Translations under genes and position numbers: made by a program
Shown: in pieces, positions 1-5,226 of the stretch
How positions within the stretch are numbered: the first letter of the stretch is position 1
Layout of the letters: each line of letters opens with the position of its first letter
The notes under the pieces: generated by a model
Told to the model about the DNA's origin: nothing
Database searches by the model: none
The model's input: only the letters and a program-made list of their open reading frames with translations
DNA from: Alphaproteobacteria bacterium
Lineage (GTDB): Bacteria > Pseudomonadota > Alphaproteobacteria > SHNJ01
Direction: 5' to 3'
DNA: 5,226 nucleotides
Assembly: GCA_947456345.1 (NCBI GenBank)
Contig: CANGQU010000069.1
Coordinates: 1-5,226, forward strand

Positions 1-689
1 TCGGCCGGTTTTGGCGGCAATGGAATTGGCTCGGGCGGTTTTGCTTTGGGCTTGGCTTTGTTCTTGGTTTTTTTCTTAGCTTTATTCTTGGGCTCGACTA
101 TGGGTTCAACTACCGGCGGCTTGATGACGGGCTTATCGGCACCAGTCTCGGTCATCGGTTGTTGATTCAATTCCCGCAAATACGGATCAATCAGCGGTTT
201 GTTTTCTGGTGGCGGCCCCGAATTCTCTGCCACTGGCATTGGCGGCAATGGGCGCGGCGGTGGTGATGATGGCATCCCGACGGGTGCTACTGGTACCTCG
301 CTGACTGATGCAGGCTCTGTGGACTTTGTAATGGTAACTGGTTCGGGTACAGAATTTTCCTGCTTGAGTTTATCCAAGGCCGGTTCCGGTAAATCGCCCA
401 CAGGGGGGATCGATGTATCCCCAGAAATGATTTTTTGTGGATCAACAGGCTGTTCCGGCGTGGCGGTGGTACCAACAAACGCACCGCTCATTTCCCTAGT
501 CTGTGGCTTATCGTAACAACTGACTTGCCCCAAAGAATTATAGCAATAAACCGCCGGCTGTGGTGGTGGCGCTGGCTGCACCTGGCCTGTGGCGTTTTTC
601 CAATCTCGGGACATTTCCTGCAGGACGCCACCACAACCGCCAAGAGTGATTAGGATCAGACTGAGGGCTAAGATTGATCTCTGGGACAT
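1..689 (-). CDS. Proline-rich, Lys-rich-tailed lipoprotein of unknown function (3' end outside window)
   Basis: The frame is open from ATG at 689 to the window edge: 229 codons with no stop, so the C-terminus is missing. The start is well supported by an AAGGAG five bases upstream. Residues 1-18 form a signal peptide: basic R4, a hydrophobic run from I6, then the lipobox L16-G-G-C19. Cys19 is the likely lipidation site. Position +2 is Gly, not Asp, which by the usual Lol rule favours the outer membrane. Residues 48-59 hold a Y-C-Y-x7-C-Y motif (Cys49, Cys58). The rest is low-complexity: about one mature residue in five is Pro, and residues 201-217 contain ten Lys. No enzymatic domain is visible. 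From memory, short lipoproteins with a similar YCY...CY motif occur in Rhodospirillales; this is not verified. The tail recalls a periplasm-spanning linker, so a peptidoglycan or envelope role is possible but inferred. It is divergent from nadA, with no evident functional link. Confidence 0.85.
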   Translation of the reverse strand, partial: MSQRSILALSLILITLGGCGGVLQEMSRDWKNATGQVQPAPPPQPAVYCYNSLGQVSCYDKPQTREMSGAFVGTTATPEQPVDPQKIISGDTSIPPVGDLPEPALDKLKQENSVPEPVTITKSTEPASVSEVPVAPVGMPSSPPPRPLPPMPVAENSGPPPENKPLIDPYLRELNQQPMTETGADKPVIKPPVVEPIVEPKNKAKKKTKNKAKPKAKPPEPIPLPPKPA

Positions 690-694
690 GACGG

Positions 695-700
695 CTCCTT
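695..700 (-). promoter_or_regulatory. Shine-Dalgarno of the lipoprotein gene
   Basis: Reading the minus strand, AAGGAG lies five bases before the ATG at 689. It is the strongest ribosome binding site in the window and fixes the lipoprotein start, which also places the signal peptide and lipobox correctly. Confidence 0.85.
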
Positions 701-722
701 ATGGTCTTTGACGCAAACTAGG

Positions 723-734
723 CGCTGCGCAGCG
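723..734. repeat. 12-bp perfect palindrome in the divergent intergenic region
   Basis: CGCTGCGCAGCG is a perfect inverted repeat with no spacer. It lies 34 bases before the lipoprotein start, probably inside that gene's leader or promoter. It could be a dimeric regulator site. As RNA the unspaced palindrome would need to open a loop, so it makes only a small hairpin. It may also be chance. No regulator is assigned. Confidence 0.4.
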
Positions 735-737
735 GCC

Positions 738-765
738 AAATAGGCTACAGGCCAGGGAAATAGGC
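738..765. repeat. Pair of AAATAGGC direct repeats
   Basis: The octamer AAATAGGC occurs at 738-745 and 758-765, 20 bases start to start, close to two helical turns. Each copy also has GGCCA nearby upstream (734-738 and 750-754, with slightly different spacing). Direct repeats at this phasing between two divergent genes could be tandem binding sites for one regulator. They lie upstream of the nadA promoter candidates and close to where a lipoprotein promoter should be. The operator role is inference. Confidence 0.35.
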
Positions 766-777
766 GCAAATTTTACT

Positions 778-815
778 TTGGCATCACGCTTGAATAGTCT
801 ATTTTAGGGTATAAT
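778..815 (+). promoter_or_regulatory. Candidate sigma70-type promoter(s) for nadABC
   Basis: Two overlapping arrangements are visible. One is TTGGCA (778-783), 16 bases, TATTTT (800-805). The other uses a perfect TATAAT (810-815) with TTGAAT (790-795), but the 14-base spacer is shorter than usual, so that box may depend on an activator or use a poor -35. Either would give a leader of roughly 55-70 bases before nadA. No upstream ATG or terminator-like attenuator is seen in that leader. It does contain TGGCG and CGCCA arms (844-848, 857-861) that could form a weak hairpin or an operator. Confidence 0.45.
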
Positions 816-880
816 TCTAACTAACGCATTAAAACAACCAATCTGGCGCCAAATATCGCCATAACGAGTACATAAAATCC

Positions 881-1897
881 ATGCCGTTAGGCGTCGCGCA
901 ACATCCATCCCCAGCCGGGCTAAGGCTGCAACAACTGGCGGTAAAAACCCAGGGCAAAATCGACGCAACGAAATTGGCCAAATATGCCCCATTGATTGAA
1001 GAGATTGATCAGCTAAAACGTCAGCACCAGGCAGTGATTCTGGCGCATAACTATCAGACGCCGGAAATTTATTATGGCGTGGCAGACGTTGTCGGCGACT
1101 CGCTGCAACTAGCAATAGCGGCCGAAAAACTGGATGCCAAAGTTATTGTCCAGTGTGGTGTGTATTTTATGGCCGAGACGTCTAAATTGCTCAACCCGCA
1201 CAAAAAAGTGCTGCTGCCCGATCTGGAAGCGGGTTGCTCGCTGGCCGCATCGATCACGGGCAAGGATGTCGAGCTATTACGCGAAAAATATCCAGGTGTG
1301 CCGGTTGTTACCTATGTCAATACCAATGCTGACGTCAAAGCCGCTTCCGATGTGTGCTGCACGTCGTCCAATGCCGTAAAAATTGTCGAGAAAATTGCCG
1401 CCGAACGCGGAGTGGACCGTGTATTATGCCTGCCGGATGAATATTTAGCCAAATACGTCGCCAGCCAAACCAAAATTAAAATCCTGTCTTGGCACGGACA
1501 TTGCGAAGTGCACGAACGTTTCACCGCGCTGGAATTGCAGCAATACCGCCGCCATCATCCGGGCATAACTATTCTGGCACATCCCGAATGCCCACCTGAT
1601 GTTCTGGCCGAAGCAGATTTTACCGGCTCTACCGCCGCGATGGCCAATTATGTCGGACAAAACCGCCCGGCACGCGTGTTGATGATCACCGAATGTTCGA
1701 TGGCCGATAACGTCGCCATCGCCAATCCGGGTGTGGACTTCATCCGCCCTTGCAATATGTGCCCGCATATGAAACGGATCACGTTGGAAAACATCCGCGA
1801 CTGCTTGCGTGATCAGAAATTTGAGGTCACGGTGCCCGATGCTATTGCTGCCCGGGCCAAGGCGGCGGTTGTGCGCATGCTGGAAATGTCGCAATAA
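881..1897 (+). CDS. nadA: Quinolinate synthase NadA (4Fe-4S enzyme)
   Basis: Cytoplasmic quinolinate synthase, 338 aa. It condenses iminoaspartate from NadB with dihydroxyacetone phosphate to give quinolinate, using an oxygen-sensitive 4Fe-4S cluster. Visible family motifs are A-H-N-Y-Q (residues 55-59), G-V-Y-F-M-A-E-T (93-100), [10 protein letters not shown] (145-154), T-S-S-N-A (161-165), H-P-E (234-236) and G-S-T-A-A-M (249-254). The three expected cluster ligands are Cys119 (A-G-C-S-L), Cys208 (H-G-H-C-E-V-H) and Cys294 in C-N-M-C-P-H-M-K. By alignment from memory these match E. coli Cys113, Cys200 and Cys297. Its C-terminal cysteine motif has two cysteines (C-x-x-C) where E. coli has C-x-x-C-x-x-C, as usual in the alphaproteobacterial type. 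ATG 881 is the only ATG between the upstream in-frame stop (830-832) and the conserved core. Its ribosome site is weak, with only ACGAG about 12 bases upstream. It is the first gene of nadABC. Confidence 0.97.
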   Translation: MPLGVAQHPSPAGLRLQQLAVKTQGKIDATKLAKYAPLIEEIDQLKRQHQAVILAHNYQTPEIYYGVADVVGDSLQLAIAAEKLDAKVIVQCGVYFMAETSKLLNPHKKVLLPDLEAGCSLAASITGKDVELLREKYPGVPVVTYVNTNADVKAASDVCCTSSNAVKIVEKIAAERGVDRVLCLPDEYLAKYVASQTKIKILSWHGHCEVHERFTALELQQYRRHHPGITILAHPECPPDVLAEADFTGSTAAMANYVGQNRPARVLMITECSMADNVAIANPGVDFIRPCNMCPHMKRITLENIRDCLRDQKFEVTVPDAIAARAKAAVVRMLEMSQ

Positions 1898-1901
1898 ACC
1901 T

Positions 1902-3437
1902 ATGACCCATTCCCAAGATACCGTGATCGTCATTGGCGCTGGGATTGCCGGTCTAGTCGCAGCTTTGTCATTCAAGGGCCTGCGGGTGGATATCTACGCC
2001 AACGCACCAATGGGTCAAGGTACCGCTAGCAACTGGTCCCAAGGGGGTGTAGCCGCGGCGATTGGGCCGGGCGACAGCGCGGCCATTCACATCCAAGATA
2101 GTTTGATTGCCGCCGCCGATATAGCGGATCGCACTGCGGTCGAATTCATCGTTAACAAAGCCCGTGATGCGATCCATTTTCTGGAACATCAGGGAGTAGT
2201 GTTCGATCATAACGCAGATGGGCAATACGCATTGTCGCGGGAGGCGGCACACAGTTTCCCGCGCGTAGCCAGAGTCAAGGGCGATTTGACCGGCCCCGGC
2301 ATCATGGCCGCGTTACAACAGCAAATCAAACAACGACCGGATATCCAATTGCACAGCGGCTGGAAAATTCTGGATTTGATTATGCACGACGGCCGTATCA
2401 TCGGCGCGTTTTTGCTTGATCCCAACGGCCATGTGCACCGTAAATTGGCCACAGCCGTTATTCTGGCAACAGGCGGGGTAGGATATTTGTACAAAAACAC
2501 TTCCAATCCCAAGACTGCCATCGGCGAAGGTATTGCGGCCGCCGCCCGGGCCGGGGCGTTGTTAAGCGATCTGGAATTCGTGCAATTCCATCCCACTACC
2601 ATGGCGGTGGGTTTAGATCCATCGCCTTTGGCTACCGAAGCATTACGCGGCGAGGGTGCGGTTTTAATCAACGATCAAAATGAGCGGTTTATGCCCAGCA
2701 TCCACCCCTTGGCCGAGCTGGCGCCACGCGATGTTGTCGCCCGGGCGATTTTTGCGCAAATTAAATCTGGCCACAACGTATTCCTGGATTGCCGCGCTGC
2801 CATCGGCAGCGGGTTTGCTGAAAAATTTCCCAAGGTATTTGCCTTGTGCCAAAATATCGGCCTCGATCCTGTGGTCACGCCCATCCCCGTCGAGCCGGCA
2901 GCCCATTATCATATGGGCGGCGTGGTGACGGATTTATCCGGCCGCACCAGTATCGACGGGCTATGGGCATGCGGCGAAGTCGCCTGCACAGGCGCGCATG
3001 GAGCCAACCGCTTGGCGAGCAATTCCCTTCTGGAGGCTATTGTCTTCGGACAAGCCGCCGCAACGGACATTATGAATATTCGTATGACCAAATCCCCCTA
3101 CGCCCCCCGAGAAACCAGCGTAATCAATTATGTGCCGCACGATGTGGCGATGCAGGCTAAAGAATTAGCGCTACGGGCGATGATGCGCGACAGGGTCGGC
3201 GTAATCCGCCATGCCGATGACTTGCTTTGGGCGCAGGCGGAATTAGAGAAACTGCGCCAACAAAATCTATCTCATCGTTTGGGCAATATGGTGTTGGTGG
3301 CGGGTATGATCATCCACATGGCCCTCGAGCGCAAAGAATCCCGCGGCAGCCATTACCGCACCGACTATCCCAATTTAGATCAGGCATGGTGCCGGCGTCA
3401 AAGCACGACTATGCAAAACTTGATGGAGGCTGCGTGA
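1902..3437 (+). CDS. nadB: L-aspartate oxidase NadB (FAD flavoprotein)
   Basis: 511-aa cytoplasmic L-aspartate oxidase. It oxidises L-aspartate to iminoaspartate with FAD, reducing oxygen or fumarate, and feeds NadA. The N-terminus has the dinucleotide-binding G-A-G-I-A-G (residues 12-17), then S-Q-G-G-V-A-A (46-52). Active-site residues all appear: Glu114 in S-R-E-A-A-H-S (E. coli Glu121, which separates NadB from succinate dehydrogenase flavoproteins), His230 (F-H-P-T), Arg276 (A-P-R-D), His335 (A-A-H-Y-H-M-G-G) and Arg370 (G-A-N-R-L-A-S-N-S-L-L-E). The C-terminal helical domain ends with the hallmark E-S-R-G-S-H-Y-R-T-D-Y-P (479-490). It is somewhat shorter than the 540-aa E. coli enzyme. 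The frame is open back to 1809 inside nadA, but the 31 extra residues are basic, non-homologous and precede the FAD motif, so ATG 1902 is chosen. Its start follows the nadA stop by four bases with only a weak, distant GGAAA, suggesting translational coupling. Confidence 0.97.
   Translation: MTHSQDTVIVIGAGIAGLVAALSFKGLRVDIYANAPMGQGTASNWSQGGVAAAIGPGDSAAIHIQDSLIAAADIADRTAVEFIVNKARDAIHFLEHQGVVFDHNADGQYALSREAAHSFPRVARVKGDLTGPGIMAALQQQIKQRPDIQLHSGWKILDLIMHDGRIIGAFLLDPNGHVHRKLATAVILATGGVGYLYKNTSNPKTAIGEGIAAAARAGALLSDLEFVQFHPTTMAVGLDPSPLATEALRGEGAVLINDQNERFMPSIHPLAELAPRDVVARAIFAQIKSGHNVFLDCRAAIGSGFAEKFPKVFALCQNIGLDPVVTPIPVEPAAHYHMGGVVTDLSGRTSIDGLWACGEVACTGAHGANRLASNSLLEAIVFGQAAATDIMNIRMTKSPYAPRETSVINYVPHDVAMQAKELALRAMMRDRVGVIRHADDLLWAQAELEKLRQQNLSHRLGNMVLVAGMIIHMALERKESRGSHYRTDYPNLDQAWCRRQSTTMQNLMEAA
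3425..3429 (+). promoter_or_regulatory. Shine-Dalgarno of nadC inside the nadB 3' end
   Basis: GGAGG sits seven bases before ATG 3437, within the last codons of nadB. It decides the nadC start against in-frame upstream extension and lets ribosomes re-initiate at the T-G-A-T-G junction. Confidence 0.8.
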
Positions 3438-4300
3438 TGCCAACCGATCTTAGACTAGAGCATCATTTGACCGACGCGGTCATCCAATCCGCCTTACAAG
3501 CAGCATTCGCCGAAGATATGGGCGGATACGGCGATATCACCACCCTATCCACCGTACCTGCGGATAAAATCATTACGGCGCAAATGACGCCGCGCCAAGA
3601 CGGTGTTCTGGCCGGAATAGAGATCGCGCAAAAAGCATTTGCCCAAATTGATCCGGAGGTGATTTTTTCGCCCTTGCGCCGTGATGGACAGCGCATAGAA
3701 AAAAACCAGCCGCTCGCCACCATCAAGGGAAGTGCTGCTAGCATTTTAATGGCGGAAAGAGTTGCCTTGAATTTTACGTCGCATTTATCCGGTATCGCCA
3801 CCATGACCGATTTGTATGTTAGGGCAGTTGAGGGAACTGGCGCAAAAATTACTTGCACGCGCAAAACCAGGCCATTGTTGCGCGCGTTCGAAAAATACGC
3901 GGTGCGGGCGGGCGGCGGATTTAATCATCGCTTTAACCTCTCGGATGCGGTTCTGATCAAGGACAATCACATCGCGGCAAATGGCGGCGATATTAAGAAA
4001 ACCGTATTAGCCGCAATTAGCCAATTGGGTCACATGCACCGCATCTCGGTTGAAATCGATCGACTGGAGCAAATTGAAGCTGCCCTGGCAGCAGGGGCGC
4101 AAGTATTACTGCTGGACAACATGCCTCCTGACGTTCTACGCCAAGCGGTCAAACAGATTGATCACCGCGCGGTTGCGGAAGCGTCGGGCGGCGTTAATCT
4201 AGAAACTGTAAAGGCCATCGCGCAAAGCGGTGTTGATTATATTTCGGTTGGAAGGATCACCCACTCGGCGCCATGGCTGGATATCGGACTGGACTTTTAA
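3437..4300 (+). CDS. nadC: Nicotinate-nucleotide pyrophosphorylase (carboxylating) NadC, QPRTase
   Basis: 287-aa cytoplasmic quinolinate phosphoribosyltransferase. It converts quinolinate and PRPP to nicotinate mononucleotide, CO2 and pyrophosphate. The length is typical. Motifs in order: E-D-x6-G-D-I-T-T (residues 26-36), A-E-R-V-A-L-N-F-x4-S-G-I-A-T (106-122), T-R-K-T-R-P-L-L-R (141-149), Y-A-V-R-A-G-G-G-x2-H-R (154-165), K-D-N-H-I (175-179), Glu206, Asp227 (L-L-D-N-M), E-A-S-G-G (248-252) and the phosphate-binding G-V-D-Y-I-S-V-G (265-272). The basic residues that hold quinolinate and PRPP (Arg142, Lys143, Arg157, His164, Arg165, Lys175) are present. Leu147 replaces the Gly of the common K-T-x-P-G-L-R, but I recall the same T-R-K-T-R-P-L-L-R in Helicobacter NadC. 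The frame is open back to 3227, but that part lies within nadB. ATG 3437 shares its A with the nadB TGA. The stop overlaps the convergent gene by four bases. Confidence 0.97.
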   Translation: MPTDLRLEHHLTDAVIQSALQAAFAEDMGGYGDITTLSTVPADKIITAQMTPRQDGVLAGIEIAQKAFAQIDPEVIFSPLRRDGQRIEKNQPLATIKGSAASILMAERVALNFTSHLSGIATMTDLYVRAVEGTGAKITCTRKTRPLLRAFEKYAVRAGGGFNHRFNLSDAVLIKDNHIAANGGDIKKTVLAAISQLGHMHRISVEIDRLEQIEAALAAGAQVLLLDNMPPDVLRQAVKQIDHRAVAEASGGVNLETVKAIAQSGVDYISVGRITHSAPWLDIGLDF

Positions 4301-4809
4301 AACCGGCTATCAGGTAGGAAATTTTCTGCTTGGTCTGGCGTTATCTCTATCACTGCTTCTTTTAGTGAATCGCCCCAAACGCTGCGTAATTGCTGCATTC
4401 GATCTTGTAAGCGGCTGATAGTCTCGGCTGCTCGAATACTGATCAAATAAGCCATCAAGGGCGGCATCGAGAATATCAGCATCCAACCAAAAGCGGCTCC
4501 CGCGAACATCATGAGCAGCGCAAAAGGATCGCTGATGATACGCAACGCGGCACCTACATTCGCGCCCGTTTGCCATAGCCCCATCAAATTCGGCACCACC
4601 CCGCAAATATTCATAATGCCCACGGTTAGCGTAATATTCTTTTCCGGTTTATTGTCAATTAGCTTGGCCATCAATGTAGGCAGCATTCCGATTGCCAAGA
4701 TGATCGCATAGGGCAGCATGATCAACGTTGTGATCAATACTAGACCCAGCACAATGGAAATGCTGACACTTGCCGGTTTGGCGTTGGCAGGTGATTGGGA
4801 TTTAGCCAT
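4297..4809 (-). CDS. Predicted three-helix inner-membrane protein of unknown function
   Basis: 170 aa. Hydrophobic spans lie near residues 17-45 (long, with internal M-L-P-Y and G-M-L-P-T), 59-79 and 94-124 (rich in Met, Phe, Ala, with G-W-M-L-I-F and M-P-P-L). Short loops contain Asp-Asn-Lys-Pro-Glu-Lys (52-57) and Asp94-Pro95. The C-terminal 45 residues are polar and partly amphipathic (about 127-153), probably a cytoplasmic tail. No catalytic motif is recognised. From memory it resembles conserved hypothetical membrane proteins of Rhodospirillales with the same G-M-L-P-T-L and D-P-F patterns; this is unverified. ATG 4809 lies inside the last codons of the upstream gene, with an eight-base overlap and a modest A-A-G-A-G about seven bases before it, so the two are almost surely co-translated. 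Its stop overlaps nadC tail to tail. The coding reading is favoured over chance by the overlap, the clean hydrophobic pattern and intact length. Confidence 0.8.
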   Translation of the reverse strand: MAKSQSPANAKPASVSISIVLGLVLITTLIMLPYAIILAIGMLPTLMAKLIDNKPEKNITLTVGIMNICGVVPNLMGLWQTGANVGAALRIISDPFALLMMFAGAAFGWMLIFSMPPLMAYLISIRAAETISRLQDRMQQLRSVWGDSLKEAVIEITPDQAENFLPDSRF

Positions 4810-5226
4810 GCATCTGCTCTTTGAAATGAAGATAGAAAAAACATAAAAAATAGGTCAATGCCAGCAGGGCAGCCAAAACTACCGCCACGCGCTCGCCGCG
4901 CAAGGTCGCGATTTGGCTTTGCGAGCGGCGCATTTCTTCTAGATTAGCGATACGCAGGGTGATCGCGGCGTGCTCCATCGCGGCACGCTCGAAACCTATT
5001 TCGTCTTGCTGTGTCTCCTCTTCGTTATCGGCGCTGCGCACCAACTCATATAGCTGGCCGGTCTTTGCCCGCGCATTGACCATATCGGTGATTTTCTGCC
5101 GCCGGGCAATGTTTTTAAAGCGGCTTAATGTCGGCCGAAGAAGGTCCATGCACCAATTGCTGAGATTAGGGAGATCGCGCAATTTATACACGCGTTGAAT
5201 TTTTGCCAAAAGATAAAGCGCGGCCA
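4802..5226 (-). CDS. C-terminal part of a protein with charged body and C-terminal membrane helix (5' end outside window)
   Basis: The frame is open from the window edge to TAA at 4802-4804: 140 sense codons are visible. A TTG at 5209 could start a 135-aa product, but no ribosome site precedes it. The codons upstream read A-A-L-Y-L-L without a stop, so I treat the gene as continuing leftward on its own strand, beyond 5226. Numbered from that TTG, residues 28-60 are basic. Residues 61-107 are Glu/Gln/Arg-rich with heptad-like spacing, a possible coiled coil. Residues 108-127 are a strong membrane helix (V-A-V-V-L-A-A-L-L-A-L-T-Y-F), and the protein ends eight residues later in H-F-K-E-Q-M-H-G numbering. 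No family is recognised. It overlaps the next gene by eight bases (ATGGCTAA), which implies co-expression and perhaps a shared membrane complex (inference). If A-A-L-Y-L-L ends an earlier helix, the full protein has more membrane spans. Confidence 0.75.
   Translation of the reverse strand, partial: AALYLLAKIQRVYKLRDLPNLSNWCMDLLRPTLSRFKNIARRQKITDMVNARAKTGQLYELVRSADNEEETQQDEIGFERAAMEHAAITLRIANLEEMRRSQSQIATLRGERVAVVLAALLALTYFLCFFYLHFKEQMHG

Noticed and set aside
1..130. TonB-like Pro/Lys linker
   Set aside because: The composition is similar, but the N-terminus is a cleavable lipoprotein signal, not the uncleaved membrane anchor of TonB, and the C-terminal domain is not visible.
199..516. Plus-strand Gly/Ser-rich frame of 105 codons
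   Set aside because: It is the antisense shadow of the Pro-rich lipoprotein codons (CCN becomes NGG). The minus-strand frame has an ideal ribosome site, signal peptide and lipobox.
690..880. Riboswitch, small RNA or NrtR/NadQ operator in the intergenic region
   Set aside because: No conserved riboswitch core or stable long hairpin is apparent, and I cannot match the repeats to a known operator consensus, so no specific regulator is claimed.
1809..1901. Earlier in-frame nadB start inside nadA
   Set aside because: The extra 31 residues are basic and Cys/Arg-rich and lie ahead of the N-terminal FAD motif, which normally sits close to the start.
1445..1975. Long minus-strand open frame (176 codons) opposite nadA and nadB
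   Set aside because: It is antisense to strongly conserved coding sequence, crosses the nadA/nadB boundary, has no ribosome site or family resemblance, and is explained by codon bias of the sense genes.
2207..2671. Minus-strand open frame (154 codons) inside nadB
   Set aside because: It is fully antisense to the conserved FAD domain of nadB, with composition typical of a shadow frame.
3227..3436. Earlier in-frame nadC start inside nadB
   Set aside because: ATG 3437 has GGAGG seven bases upstream and gives the usual family length. The 70 extra codons are out-of-frame nadB sequence.
3857..3883. NadC Gly-to-Leu change in the T-R-K-T-x-P-G-L-R motif
   Set aside because: The neighbouring catalytic basic residues are intact, and I recall the identical T-R-K-T-R-P-L-L-R in Helicobacter NadC, so it is known family variation.

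Overview
The window carries a complete de novo NAD biosynthesis operon, nadA-nadB-nadC, on the + strand (881-4300). It is flanked by minus-strand genes: a partial proline-rich lipoprotein on the left, and two small membrane-protein genes on the right. Base composition looks mid-range, a little over half G+C by eye. The NadA sequence (the C-N-M-C-P-H-M-K cluster end, H-P-E-C-P-P-D, G-S-T-A-A-M), the 511-residue NadB and the gene order all resemble Alphaproteobacteria. Within these, a Rhodospirillales-like lineage is my best guess. That placement rests on recalled family resemblance, not on a search.

Layout. Positions 1-689 (minus) encode a secreted lipoprotein whose C-terminus lies outside the window. 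It has a lipobox, a Y-C-Y...C-Y motif, a long proline-rich stretch and a lysine-rich tail. Positions 690-880 form a divergent intergenic region. It holds a strong Shine-Dalgarno for the lipoprotein, a 12-bp palindrome, a pair of AAATAGGC direct repeats and promoter-like hexamers facing nadA. Next come nadA (881-1897), nadB (1902-3437, four bases after the nadA stop) and nadC (3437-4300, sharing one base with the nadB stop). The nadC stop overlaps the stop of a minus-strand gene (4297-4809) for a predicted three-helix membrane protein. Upstream of that gene, and overlapping it by eight bases, is a second minus-strand gene (4802 to the window edge). Its visible part has a charged, possibly coiled-coil body and a C-terminal membrane helix.

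How the genes work together. NadB oxidises L-aspartate to iminoaspartate. NadA condenses this unstable product with dihydroxyacetone phosphate to give quinolinate. NadC converts quinolinate and PRPP to nicotinate mononucleotide, which enters NAD synthesis through enzymes not in this window. The tight spacing fits co-translation of the three enzymes. All expected catalytic and ligand residues are present, so the route should be functional.

The core is ordinary metabolism and I see no clear new system. The least explained parts are the lipoprotein, the two-gene membrane unit and the short repeats in the divergent promoter region. No RNA gene, CRISPR array, mobile element or clear terminator was seen.
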